Positions 24,401 through 38,300 of a DNA stretch of 64,000 nt are shown here, piece by piece; the stretch's first letter is position 1, and each line of letters opens with the position of its first letter. The notes below the pieces were generated by a model. The model saw only the letters and a program-made list of their open reading frames with translations. It was not told where the DNA came from and searched no databases. The translations under genes were made by a program, and so were the position numbers. The stretch is from contig CM034609.1 in the NCBI GenBank assembly GCA_020091685.1, positions 15,282,023 through 15,346,022 on the forward strand, read 5' to 3'. This DNA is from Lutjanus erythropterus (taxonomy: Eukaryota; Chordata; Actinopteri; Lutjaniformes; Lutjanidae).

Positions 24401-27400
24401 GCCACTGCCGCTCCTATTAACACCCCATCTGCTGAAGGAGGGTTTAAAGGGTGTGGGCGGTGAATCCTAAACACACTACAGCGTGATGAGGCCGGTGATT
24501 GCATTCATAGAAGAGTGTGAAGCTGTAATTTCTACACTAACCCACAAAGCAGTGCTCAGCATCATAAAATATAACACAGCACAACATTTCACATTGCAAA
24601 GAGATTCTGCAAAATATAACCCCCAATTCCACAAACTTTGTAAAACGTAAACAAAAACAGAATGCAATGATTAGCAAGAACTTTCTGATTTATATGCATT
24701 CAAAACAGCATGAAGACAAGATATTGAATATTCAAACTGATAAATTATATTGTTTTTTTGTAAATATACACTCATGAATTTGATGCCTGCAACATGTTTC
24801 AAAAAAAAAGTTTGCACAGCGACAACAAAGGACTGAAAGTTGTGAAATGCTCAAAAAACACCTGTTTGGAACATTCCACAGGTAAACAGGTTCATTGACG
24901 ACAGGAGACAGTATCATGATTGGGTATTAAAGGGGCATTCCCGAAAAGGCTCAGTTGTTCACAAACAAGGATGGGCCAAAGTGCCGTTTCTCAACACAAA
25001 ACTGCAGGGAATTTGGGGTTTTCACCATCAGCAAATCAAAAATATCATTAAAAGATTCAGAGAATCCACAGAAATCTCTGCGCGTAAGGGGAAAGACTGA
25101 AAACCACCATTAAATGCCTGTGACCTTTGAGCCCTTGGGTGGCACTGCATTAAAAACTTGAGAACCCACATAGTTGTATAAAGGATACTACATGGGCTCG
25201 GGAACGCTTTGGAAAACCATTGTTTTTAAACTTATGAGATGGACTGAAGTAAAGTGGAAAAGCATTCTGTGGTCTGATGAGTCCACAAATGAGATTGTTT
25301 TTGGAAATCATGGACGTTGTGTCCTCTGGGCTAAAGAGGAGAATGACCATTTAGATTGTTTCCAGTGCTAAATTTAAAACCCAGTATCTGTGATGGTATG
25401 GGGTTGTGTTAGTGCCCATGTCATCATGGGTGAACCCCCCCTTAATGGTGAAAGGTACATACAGTTTTTGGAGCATCATATGCTGCCATCCAGGCAATGT
25501 CTCTTTCAGAGAAGTTTGCTTATTTCAGCAAGACAATCTCAAGACACATTCTGCATGTGTTACAATAGTTTGGCTTTGTAGTAAAAGAGTTCAGGTACTA
25601 TACTGGTCTGCCTACAGTCCAGACCAGTCTCCCATTGTGTGGTGTATTATGAAGCACAAAATGCAACAAAGAACACCCCAGACTGTTGAGCACCTGAAGT
25701 CGTATATCAAGCAAGAATTTCACTTTCAAAACTTCAACAATTACTGTCCTCAGTTCCCAAATGCTTACTGAGTTTACCAGTTTATTGTTGTAGATGTGAT
25801 GTGATAGCAGGGAAAGCCCGATCTGTCCACAAAGTAAACAGAGAGGGCCAGAGAAGTGTCCAAGCTATTTCAAAGTTGTAACCTCACTGGGAGGTCTGTT
25901 TGGCTTCTTACATGCGAGCCAGTCAGTTGTCCTCATCAAGGGAAGCCACAACTCTTCTCTGAAAAAAAAATTCTGGGGAAGGATATCTTGAAAGAATCTG
26001 CAGAGCATTACAGTGATTTTTTTTTCATTTGTTTGAGGTATTACAAACACATACTGTGTGCATCTAAAGCAACCAGATCAGAGACAAATGCACTGATTGA
26101 GTCACATTTAATGTATGGTATGTTGCCATTTGTCTCTGTCACCCTCCCCTCCACTATCAGGCGTATAGAGGTCAACCAACAGTAGATTTTTAAAGGCTGG
26201 TATAAAGAGCTGCAGGAATGAGAAAGCACATTAGCACAAGCTTCCCTTGTCTTGAAGTGAGTTTTTTGATGTTGTTGTTGTTATTACTGTTTGTTGTTTG
26301 CCTGAAATAACGTTTGTGGTATGTACATTTGTTTGATTTATTGATTACATTTATTATATTTATATTTTTAACTTTATAAGCGGTGATGGTGAGGTGATAC
26401 ATCTGAATGGACCATTACTTTTTTCTGTATATCTGTGAGGCTGGTTTGTTGTATTTCGGCAAGAGCTGTACCTACATGCCCCCCAGACCAGACCCCTTAG
26501 CCTGGACGCAGCTCATGTGTGTCCACTGGTGTCCTGGTTCCACCCATGGCAGCGCAGTCGAGTGGGGCTGGCTCATCCCTGTGGGCAGCACTAAAATGCA
26601 TTCTCCCCTAGCCAGGTGGGGTAAATTTAGGCCCTAATTACAGCTCTGGCCTCGCTGTATTTATGGGAAATAAGACTGCGCAGGGTAATTAAGGTCTTGG
26701 ACAGGAGCAGCAGTATATACTGCATCTGTAATCAGTGCAAGTGTGTATGTATGTGCACGAGCACACAGACGGTTGTATTTAGGTAGCTGGCACACTTGGA
26801 GAGAGAGAGCGTGTCCGATCATGCGGAATCCTTTCTCTCTCTGTCCCACCACTGAAGAGCAGATTGAATTTCAGTTTTGAATTTTATTTTGTTGTTTGTT
26901 TTTCTGTTTTGCCTGACTTATTATTTTCCTCCCCCAGTCTGTCCATTAAGGCAGCACTTCAGCAAACATTTGAGCTATATGATAATATTTTTTATACATC
27001 CTCGAACATATCTCTTGACTTAAAGGTGCTATATAGGACAATCAGTGTCATCAAGCATTTGCAGTGTTTGCCAAACAAATTCCTAATATTTAAACAGCTA
27101 GTTAGCTGTCATGCCTACGCTAGTTGGTAACTAATGAAAACAGACTTGTAACATTATGGATGGTCTCATTTTCTGAGGTCATATAGAGGCAGCAGTATTA
27201 ATCTGAGACTGTTTTATAAGCAGCTAAAAACTCCAGTTCATAGCTATATTGAAAAAGTGAAAAGGTGAAGATTAAAGAAAGGCCCAGTAACAGAAACTGT
27301 GGTTAACATAGTGTTAGGATGTCTTACAAAGCCTTACAATTAATTGAAATGGACTCAGTTCAATTAAAATCCTTATATATAAATCACACAGTGTGAGGAT

Positions 27401-30400
27401 AGCAAAGTGAAGCGCCAAGCACCAAAGATAAACATCATTTGTAGCATTAGAGCTGTTTTTTTCCACTCTCTTGGCTATTCTGGGTCCTGCCCTCTCTGCC
27501 ATAGCATCCCTATACTGGCCTCTTGTTTTCAGATGAGTTTCTTTCACATCTCTGCGTAGTCCGGCCTCCGCCCTGCTCTCCAGTGCTGGGCTACACGGCT
27601 GGTCAGACCTCAGTGAGAGCAGGCACGTTTGCTGACCTGATCCTGGTGGGACGAGGTGTTTTGTGGATGTGAGGACACGTGCCTTAGCGGCCACTTGCAT
27701 CTCCTCTCCTGTCTTGTTGTATCTTTTGATCTATCCCCAATGTCTGTGTATTTGCTGAGTGTGTTATTCTGTATGCGAGTGTGTGTATGTGTGTGTATAC
27801 CATGTGTTCTTCAAATTACAGTGCTGAAAATACCCCTCATAGTTTTGGGCCAGTGCGGGCCATAGAGCTGTCGATCTGTGGTCGCTGGAAGAGGAGGGAG
27901 ACAGGAAAAGGGAATAGTTTGCTGGACTTGGGGGCCAGATTCCTCTTTTTCGGCTCAGGCTTCTGCTGCTTTGGGTGAAATTAGAGAGGACCACGAGCTG
28001 GAATGGGTTTGGACTTGAGGAGGGAACGCTGGGCAGGGCCAAGGAAAAGCACAGCGGTTTCACTGCTATAGGTGGCTGAGAGCAGCCACTCATACCATCT
28101 TTTATATCCTGACATAAATTACTCAGACCAAACTCCCTGGTAGGTGTGTGTGTGTGTGTGTGTATGTGTGTTCATACTTGGATTTCACATTATAGGCATA
28201 ATAAACTACATTTATATGTCTGTGTTGTCTATGTGTCTTTGAATTCTTCTAATTAGAGAAGTGTGTGTGTATTTGGGAAGTGGGGGTGAGCGTACGTGTG
28301 TCCATGCTCAGATTTCTCATTACAGGCAGAATAAACTACCAGCGGGCACAGTGAACTTAGTGTGCGTGTGTGTGGACTCTGGCAGGCAGCACAATGAAGC
28401 TCTTTGACTGTTGCAGAAGATTTTAGTTTGTATCACAGATGTAGGCCCAGAGGGAGAACCATGCAGGAGAAACATTCGGAGAGGCAAAGTGAAATGGAAG
28501 AGCTTAATTTTGTGGTTCGTGCCTCTATATTCTCAGTGTGGAAGAAATGGGAGCGTAAGCTGAATGGAACTGCTTGTAGTGTGTTTTCCTCTGCTTTGAC
28601 AGGTGTCTCTATCCTGCAGGGTTCAGCAGCAAAATCAGCATATTAGAGCTGGATCAGTGTATTGGAAGGAGCTGATTTTAGCTGATGTTGGGTTTACGTA
28701 CCCTAATAACAATGCTGGTTTATGTTGGTTAAGGAAATATCCAAATGCTTTGAAGCTCCTACTGTTGCCACGGTAATTGACTTCCAAATCAGTGTTCAAA
28801 GTATGCTGTTTTTTTTTTTTTTAAGAGTTGAATGAGACATGTCAGCTGCACCAAAAGAGGCAAAAGACCGAAAAGGAGGAAGAAATGGAGCTCCTCTGTG
28901 GTATTTTATTATTTTCCAAACCAGCACACATAAAAACCAGGAGCATACATGTGATACCAGCGCACAAAACAGCACCCACGAGCAAAAAAATACATCCTCG
29001 CAAGGGAGCGTTTCTGCTCCAACAATAACATTTGATCTAAAGCGACTTTTATCACTGGTGCAGGCAAAACAATGAAATATAAAAAACATTGCTACAACTA
29101 AGAGATGGCTCTCATTTCCCATCATGCTTGCTGGAATTTGCTAATTTATGTTAGAAAATGAATGCTCACAACATGGTGGTTTATGTTGGTCATTTCTATG
29201 CTGGTTTATAGTTTAACCATCAGTGAAGTGGCTCTTACATTTCGTGTTGTTTCTTTAGCTGTATTCTGTACTATTTGAGTGCTGACATCACTGCTTGCAA
29301 CAATATGTTGTTTTATTTTATTTCTAGAACCATCTGGAGACCCCCAGAAATTATCTTGCAAATTCTCTTTGGGGGGGCGCTGAATGAAAACCACCAGTCT
29401 AGTTTATTTTGGAGACTTTGGAGGCCGGGGTAGAGTCATTAGACTCATTAAAGTCTTTCAGCCTGCACACCCCCAGCTGTTGAATCACTTAATGGAAATA
29501 ATAAAGCGTCTGAAGCAGTCTTGTAGGTTTTAGCAACAGGTTGTGGAGGACAGGCTCAAAGACACATCCTTCAGGGTTCAAAAGAGTATTATGTAAATCC
29601 TCATCAGATATCGATACACATGTGGAGATTCCTTTCTCGGTCTCAAAAATGCTCAGCATTCTGTTGTACCAACACATTTTTTCTTCTCACAGAATGTCAA
29701 CGCTTGCCAGAGAATGAGATTTTGATACTTCCCGCAGAATGAAGCTTGTTTAGAGTGGGGAGAGTGTCTGATGCTAACACCACAGGGATATGGAGTCAAC
29801 ATTGTGAAATGTGAAACATTATGTCCATAAAGAATGGGAGCTCTTTCCAAGAATATGTCACAGCCATACTCAACGCTGAGCTTCAAATTCCAGCTACACA
29901 GGCTGCATAATTTGACCTAAAACCCGAGCCAAAAATGCTTCTGTGTTTTTAAAACTTTTCATCTATATAGTCAATATACTGGGTCACGCCTGGTCAAGAT
30001 AACATGTGATTTAGTGACCAGTCTCTCATACACTGTTTCTGCAAGTGTTAGCAGTAAAAATCTGTGTTTAACATCCATTTCTCTTTGCAAATGTAAACAT
30101 GACATAGCAGAAATATTCCTCTGTACACACGGTGGCATGCTCCTCATAACATTTTCACCTCCCTAGTGAATGTGTGATGGAATAAAGCACACAGTTTAAC
30201 ACAGCAGTGCAAGATAACATATAAACAAATATAACAAACATTAACAGTGATGACTGGGAGGAATTTTTTGTTATTTTCCCCCTAGCAACACCATGATGCA
30301 CTCACATCCTCCCCTGCTTGTACGAATCTCAGGTCCTCTTAATAATGAAAGAAAATTATGCTCATTTTTATTTTTGTCTTCTCTTGTTTTTATTTCTCAT

Positions 30401-32321
30401 TTTAAGTTTAACTTTAAGTTTCCTTGTTCAACAAATGGCTCTACCAGAATGAATAATGTCAAATGAGGCACAATTACTGTCATTTCTATACAACTGATAA
30501 ATACATTTTTAACTGGTTACGTTCTTAACGACAATTAATCAATTCTGGAAAGTTCAAGCTACTAATTAGTAGGTTGAGCTGCTTCTAACAGACATAATCC
30601 CTGTGACCTTTGACCCACTCCTTCTTTAAAATAATGTATCTTGGAGTTTTCCTTTATTAGTCAGAGCTTGGCTTGATGTTTCAACCTTTATTACGCTGCA
30701 TAAGAATGTATTTATTCATGTGTTAAAATAAGTCAGATGAGTTCATCTCTGCAGGTCTGTTTAGCATTTGTGCACATATGTCTTTTTCTGTCTTTTCCTC
30801 CACTGTTTCACTCCTGTGGTTCGTCTCTTTCTATATCCTCACCGTCTTTTCCAATCACCCCTGTGCATGGTGCCTTGCGCCTGTACCTCTCTCTATAAAC
30901 CCTGCTGGGTTCAGGACCTGGCATTAGCCAGTGGTTAACTCAGCACAGATGTCATGGCCACCACCTTTTTTTCCCTTCTGTCTTTCTTCTCCTCTCTCCC
31001 CATCTCTCAGCTCCCTGTGTTACTGGCTGCCCCACTGTCAGTGTTAGTTATAGTTTGAGGGAATCTGGCTGAGCTGAAAGGAGTCTTTCCTAATGAGGGA
31101 ACAGGATTTGTGCTGTCCTGGACAGCTCAGCAAAACGGTGGCATAAAATTTGGATATTCCACTGCTGCACTGGATGGAGTCTATTTCAATTACAATTAAT
31201 ATATCAGTGGTTAGTTTTTATGACCGAACTCCACATGTGTACTTAGAACCCCAATTCCAAAAAGCTGGGATGTTGTGTAAAATGTGAATTAAAAAAGAAT
31301 GCAATGATCTGCAAAAACTTTTTCACTTGAATACAGTACAAATAAATAAAGTTGGGACTGGAGAATGTTTACCACTGTGTTACATCAACTTTTCTTTTAA
31401 CAACACCCACTAAGTGTAACTAATTGTTGATGTTTTGAAAATGAAATTCTTTACCATTCTTCCTTGATATATAACTTGAAGTACCCAACAGTCCGGGGGT
31501 CTCTCTTGTTGTATTTTGTGCTTCATAATGCACCACACATTTTCAGTGGGGGACAGGGCTGGACTGCAGGCAGACCAGTCTAGAAACCGATCTCTTTAAC
31601 TACAAAGCCACACTGCTGTAACACGTGCAGAATCTGTCGTGACATTGTCTTGTTGAAATAAGCAGGGACGTCACTGAAAAATAAATCGTCTGGATGGCAG
31701 CATATGTTGCTCCAAAACCAGTATGTACCTTTCTTTGTTCTTAAACTGTTGGACGATTTGCCTGTGCGATTTTACACAAAGTGGTCTTTCGAAGATGCCC
31801 CTTTCATACCCAACCATGATACTGTCAAAGGCATTTTTTGAGCATTCCACAACTTTTCCAGTCTTTTTTCTAAATTTTTTGAGACGTGTTGCAGGGATCA
31901 AATTCAAAATGAGTGTGTATTCACAAAAAATGATAGTTTATGAGTTTGAACAATAAATATGGTGTCTTTGTACTGTATTGAACTGAATACAAGACAAAAA
32001 GTATTTGCAAATCATTGGATTCTGTTTTTATTTAGGTTTTACACAACGTCTCAACTTTTTCAGAACTGGGGTTGTAATTTGATTGTAAACTAAGAGATAA
32101 TCTTGCCTTGGGTTTGGTTAGATGTCATGTTTGAATGATGTTTTGTGTGTCTGGGTATAAACAGAAAGATGAGTTAATGAATGTTGGTCAGTCTGGTTGC
32201 TGGAAAAGGAGCTGAGGAAGTCAAGAAGTGCAAGATCCAAAGAGACTGAGATTTGAGGGGAGAGATCTGAAGTTTGAAGGACTTTTAGCTGCTTAAGCAA
32301 ATTTATAGAGTTTGTCTTTGT

Positions 32322-32359
<38 letters not shown>

Positions 32360-35300
32360 GCGTGTGCACGGGAGTGTTTGTGGGTGTGTACACAAAAGAA
32401 TTTTTTTGGAGGAAAGGGGTAAGAGTGGGTGCCAGCTGGCAGCGACAGAGCTCTTCGCTCACACGTGTGTGTTGTTTGTGAGTGGAGGCCTCATTAGTGT
32501 GCTGGCTGTTCTGAGACTCTTAGTTTCCAACTATTTCAGGCCCTACGTGCACATGTGGCCGTCACCTGGAGCCAGAAATGAATGATGATTAGCTCTTTCT
32601 CCTGCTGCATCCTGAGAGCCTAAGATTCATTACCAGAGGAATTGGTATCTTCTTCAGCTGACATGCTGTCACACTGTGTCTGAATCTTATTGCATTTTCT
32701 TAGATTTTAGGGACATGAAGCTGAAAGAGGATTAAAGATTCAGTAATGAAATAATCATCATTACTTGAGAAATGAGATCAGTTCACAGGGGAATCACTTG
32801 TTTTGGGAAGTTTCTGTCCTCATTTTTGAATGGGATAAAAAGCCTTTTGATTGATTACATGTCAGAAATTAATCAAAACATTGACATTAGCACAGTTTCA
32901 GCCTATCATAGCTCCCATGTGACTTCACCTCAGTTTGCCCTCTTTATCTCTGCTTCTCTGTTCAGGAACTACAATGTGGCTTCAATCACCCACTGCACTG
33001 CTTTGCTGATATTATCCATCCTGTTTGAAACAGCAAATTGTTTCTCTGTCTTTGCTTTAAAGTTGGCCAAGGTCTATAGCTCCAGGAGGTATTACAAGGC
33101 AGGGAGAATTCATTTGTTTTTCAGACTTTTAACAGCCACAACAGCACAATGAGGTGTGAAATGGCTTTTTGTTGATCTTCTCTACCCAGCGTTGCTGCAA
33201 ATGATCAATTACTTTGGTTTATTTGTTAAGTGTGTGGTTTTTGGGGTATGCAAGCAGCTGAAGGCAGCAGGCGCTGTTTGTGTGTGAATTGATGTTGAAC
33301 TAAGGGTACAGGTTGGGTGTGACTGTGTGCATTAGACCTCTGTTGACCATCGTGTTAAGTTAAATAAACACTAGGGATGAAACCATTAACCATGAAAAAA
33401 ATTCCAAACCATTAATATGACTGTTTCAAAATTGATAACCCTGTTTGATCATCATACTTTGAAAAAAACACAGTAAATAGAGTCCAGCATCAACCAAAAT
33501 TAGCAACAGTCTGTCAGATGCAGACACAGCAGCAATGTGAGTTTATTTTTCTTCAATGAAAACACTGATATCAAAAAGGACATGATGTTAATTAAAATCT
33601 GATATAACCATTAATAACCATGATCATTTTGGTCACTATGATCTTGATATGAGGTTTTCATAGTTTTCAATCTTTTTTTTTTCTTCTAGATTTTTTTATT
33701 TGAGAGGACAGCTTGTATTTAGACAGGAAGTGGAGGGGAAGACATGCAGCAAAGTGCCACCCCAACTGGGGCAACTCTGTGTCATCTCTAATAAATACAC
33801 AAGATCCCAGATAAAACGAATGTGCTTGACAGGCGGACCGTGTTCCACACCAACAGGACACAACATGCAAGACTCCGGCAGGATGAGGGGAGGAGGACTC
33901 TGTGTGTTTACTGATGTGTAGTGCAAAAATGTAGTCAAAGTTGATGGACAGTGTTTCCCAGATGTCAAACTTTTTATGGGAAGATGTCAACCATATTATC
34001 ATCGCTGTCTTTTTGCTAGTTAAAATAAATTACCTTGATGTCTTGATGTGTGCATAAGAGAGACACACGCGGATCTTTACTATAAATTAAACTAAGCAGC
34101 ATTGCAGTTGTACCGTTGGATTGTCAAAAGAGATCTACAAACATATACAGCCATATACAGTAGGCCCCCCAAAGGACAGAGCGAGAACAAAACCAGAGAC
34201 ACAGCAGAGACCAGCCTCAGAGAGCCCCGGGGGAAGTAAAGTGCAGAGTGTGGCTCCATCTGTGGCTAAGCTAGCTGACCTTAGTTTGACCAAACACTTG
34301 TGCTATTTCAATTACTGTATCCTTGTCAGCCGGTGCATTTCAAAGCTTGTGTATTCTCCATATGCTTTCTTAATCATACTTGTGGTTAGCTAAGAGGTCA
34401 GACAGTGGTGCTGCATAGGAGAGGTGAGAGTTTTAAGACAGACAGCCTTGTAAATTCACCCTGTACTTTTCTAAAGTTTACAGCCAACTGAGAAAAACTG
34501 TGCAGCGAGCTAACAGAGTCATATGCATTGTTTTTCAAGATACAACGCCAAGTTGTAACACATATTCAGCAGGCATACCCAGATTGAAAAAATGTCTGAC
34601 ACTGATTGCTATTAGTCATTTATTGACTATACATCACCTGGTATTTTTCAAATAAATAAATTTGTAAGAAACATAGGGTTGTAAAATAGGGCAGTATAAT
34701 ATGAATGAAGTCATGAAAATGAAACAATTTTAAGTTGTGAGTGAGATGAGGATGACCTGATGAGTCAGCCTGGAGAAAGAAGCTTTTCTTCAGTCTGGTG
34801 GTACAACAGAGGATTCGTCTGTATCTTCTCTGTACGTGGGGTGGGTATTGTCTTTTACCTCATTTTGGGCTCTGCGCAGGCACCTCACCTCCCTGCCAAC
34901 ACTGATGCTCAGTAGATGGGTACCAGTACATCCCATGCCAGTTTGTGATGTATCCAGTCAGGATGCTTTCTATTGCTTCTCTGTAAAAATTTAACAAGAA
35001 CTTGGCACGAGAACTTTGCCCTCTTAAGTTTCCTTAAGAAATACAGATGTTTCTAAGCCAGAGATGTGAGAAGACCATGAAATGTTGATTCCTAGGGTTA
35101 GGGTTTCAAAACTAATCCAATTCTTTATCATAAGGCTCTTGAATCTAATGTCAAACTCATTATATTGTGAAAAATAAAATAGTTTATATGGTGATTGTAT
35201 AATTAGAGATAACTGGTAAAATAACAGCACAGGTCAAGTTGAATTATGACAAATCATAGCCATAAATCACTGATGAGTGGGAGAATTATAGTGTAAACAT

Positions 35301-38300
35301 TGCTGACATGATAATCATATTAAACACATATGAAACAATATTGAGCACAGTAAATATGGGTTGAATATTTACATTTTTTTTTACTACCTTTATACCCTTA
35401 TTTTTCTATATTACATAATAAGGTTGGGGCTGACATATGCTATGTATATATATATATATATATATATGTATACACACATATGTATATATATATATATATA
35501 TATAATATATGCTTTTTTGCTGGAGCACATAAAAGATATACAACCACGATATCATCATCAATGTTTCACTGTGGACTGTGGTCATCGCCACACGCCAGTT
35601 TGGTAGACATTGTCCAGCCCTATTACATAATGTCAATTAAGTGACCAAAATTATGTAAATTGACTCAACATTCAACTCAACCCAATATTTTATGAATGTT
35701 GAAGTAAATGCAGTGCGGACTTAAAGTAACCGTGAATGTCTGGAACTGGTTTTATTGCAGTCAAGCTGTGTTGTCACTATGCTTGCTGCTATCTAGAGGA
35801 TCCATCTTTTGATACTACTCAATATACAGAGCGGTGAAAGCTACAGAGTACAGGGATCCAATGGTCTGATTTAGACAGCCCCATGAAAATAATTCCCCTG
35901 TAGTGTCTCAGTGGGGTTGTTTCAGAAGAATGCACTGTTCCCCAGTGCAGCTGTCATTTATCACAGGTTATGAGAATCGGACACAGGTGTGCATACCTGT
36001 ATTGGGTTTGAATGTTTTTCTTCTCGGAGGCCAGAGAAAATGACCGGTATTCATAATGAGTTCAGCGGAAACAGGCCCCCTATGCTCACTTGTTTCTGTG
36101 AGCGCAGAGGGCTCTGAAATCTGGTTCACACATGTCTTATAAATGCCACATCCTCTTCCAACAAAAGCCAACTTAGGTCATCATTTACTAATTGAGCTTT
36201 TTAAGACAACAGGTTTTGCCATAATTTGTGGTTTCATGGAAGAGCTAAGTAGAAGTTCTCGATGAGTGAAGCTGTGAAGTGTTGGCATAAAGTTAGCGTT
36301 GGGAGGGCCTGGAGCGGGGTGAGCAGCGGCAGGAGATTGTGCTGTTTGTTAGCGTAGCAGAGGCACTTAATCAAACTGTCAGTCAGCTGCCCCACGCTCT
36401 GCTGCTGCACATACAGTATGCCAGGGGTCAACACCTGGGCGGTGGGCATTGAAATGATACCTAGTGTTCAAAAGATTTAAGGATCAGCATTGGCTAGCGT
36501 GTTGATGTCCCTTCAGGCCAACACTTGCTGCTGTAATTATAATCACATTAAACTTGTTTTTCCACCATTCGTCGAAGAATTTGGCTGTGACATGAATGAT
36601 GAATGAAGTCCTTCAAGTTTATGCAGGAAAGTTCCAATATCACACTTTGATTACAGCAAACAAACAGTAGATTCAGACCACACTCACCCTACCACACAGG
36701 GTAAAGGATTCCATGATTATACACAAATGACATGAACTTGACATGCCCTGCACATATGTGCCTCCCGAGCAAATCACACTGTGCACAATTCATGCTTCTA
36801 TGCAAGTGTGTGGGGGTACTTTGAAGATGTGAAGCCTCTGTGATGTGGTTTCAGAGAGGGGGTAAAGCCAGCCAACTGTATCCATGGTATCTATGAAAGT
36901 AAATGACAACAGGCACTGGAGGGCTGGGTCAAGCTACAGGGATTGAGGGGCTTCGTGGTGTCTGCTTCAGTGTTGGCATGATTAACAGTGTTTTGTTTGC
37001 TCCTGTCTTCACAAGAAACCCTCCCAAAGACTCATCTCTTTGTTTTTACGGAGCTGGTCTGGCGTGCAGATCCTCATCAGCCCCGGGTGTCGGAGTTCTT
37101 GCTGTCGTCAGCAGCATCATTCCTTCCTCTGTCATTAGTGCCCTCTCCTGCCCCATGGATCTCTGTTTGGATTTAAAGGACCAAGCCACTAAGTGCATCT
37201 CTAGAATATTCATTGCCTGAATCTCAACCACAATAACCATCTAAACCCCGGAGATCACCAAACATGCACTTGAAATCTCCTCTGGCTCTCTAGTGCTTCT
37301 TTTGGACTGAAACGCAGATTCGGGCAATTCAGCGGTCCCGTTAATCATGTTTAGTTCCAGGAACCGATTAGCTCTATATGGAGCTGTGACCCTGGGTAGT
37401 TTTCCCAGAGGGAGGCCCCTGCCAGTAGGCACAGTGCAGTTGGTGCCAGTCCCCCCACAGTGTGGTGCGATTGGGTCCAATGTGTTGTCCCCCTGGCCCC
37501 AGAGAGGGGTTACCACAGCCCAGGCTGGCACGGTTGGCTGGCTGGATCTGTGACTGTGGCCACACGGCCCAATTAGCACCGTGGCTCAATAATCACAGCC
37601 TTTCTACCACTTCAGTGTTTCATTTCACTTAGCAGGGCAGTTAAACTGATTTGTTCGCCTAGCTTGGACCAAAAATCACAATGCAAGTCTGCTGTACTGC
37701 ACCCAAAGACTAGAAACAAACTCAGAGTTGAGTTTGGAAAACATTTTATGACATCCTGATGTGTGATTCATGATTTTACTAATAACATTAGAGAAACACC
37801 AAGGGATAAAGGGATTATTTACTACCTATAATTCACTTCTTACACCACTAGTTTAGCTGACTGATTTTCTGGATGCTCCAAGAGTCTGAAAATAAATCCT
37901 CCATCAATCTATTATGCTTGGGCAGATGACCTCTTCTTGTCTGTAGCCATCCAAAGTAAGCAAAATAAAAAAACAAGTGATCCTTGGCTAGATCTGTGGA
38001 GCAAAAGATTGTGAGTGGATAGAAAACAACCTGCAGTGACTCAGGCTGGGTAATGGTTTTTACACCTGCCCCATCAGATTCCTCAACAAATGCACATGCT
38101 GGATAAGATTACTTCCTAACCACCAAACAGCTATGAGCAGGACATACCGTGCTTGTAATGTTTTGATATTTGTTTTTTGATGGTGTGTGTATCAATTCAA
38201 ATAAAAATGTCACCCATTCTTGAGAATTGGGATAAATCATATATCATAATATTACTATCAGATGCATCACAAAGATAACATGTCAAATTCATAGGCCTTC

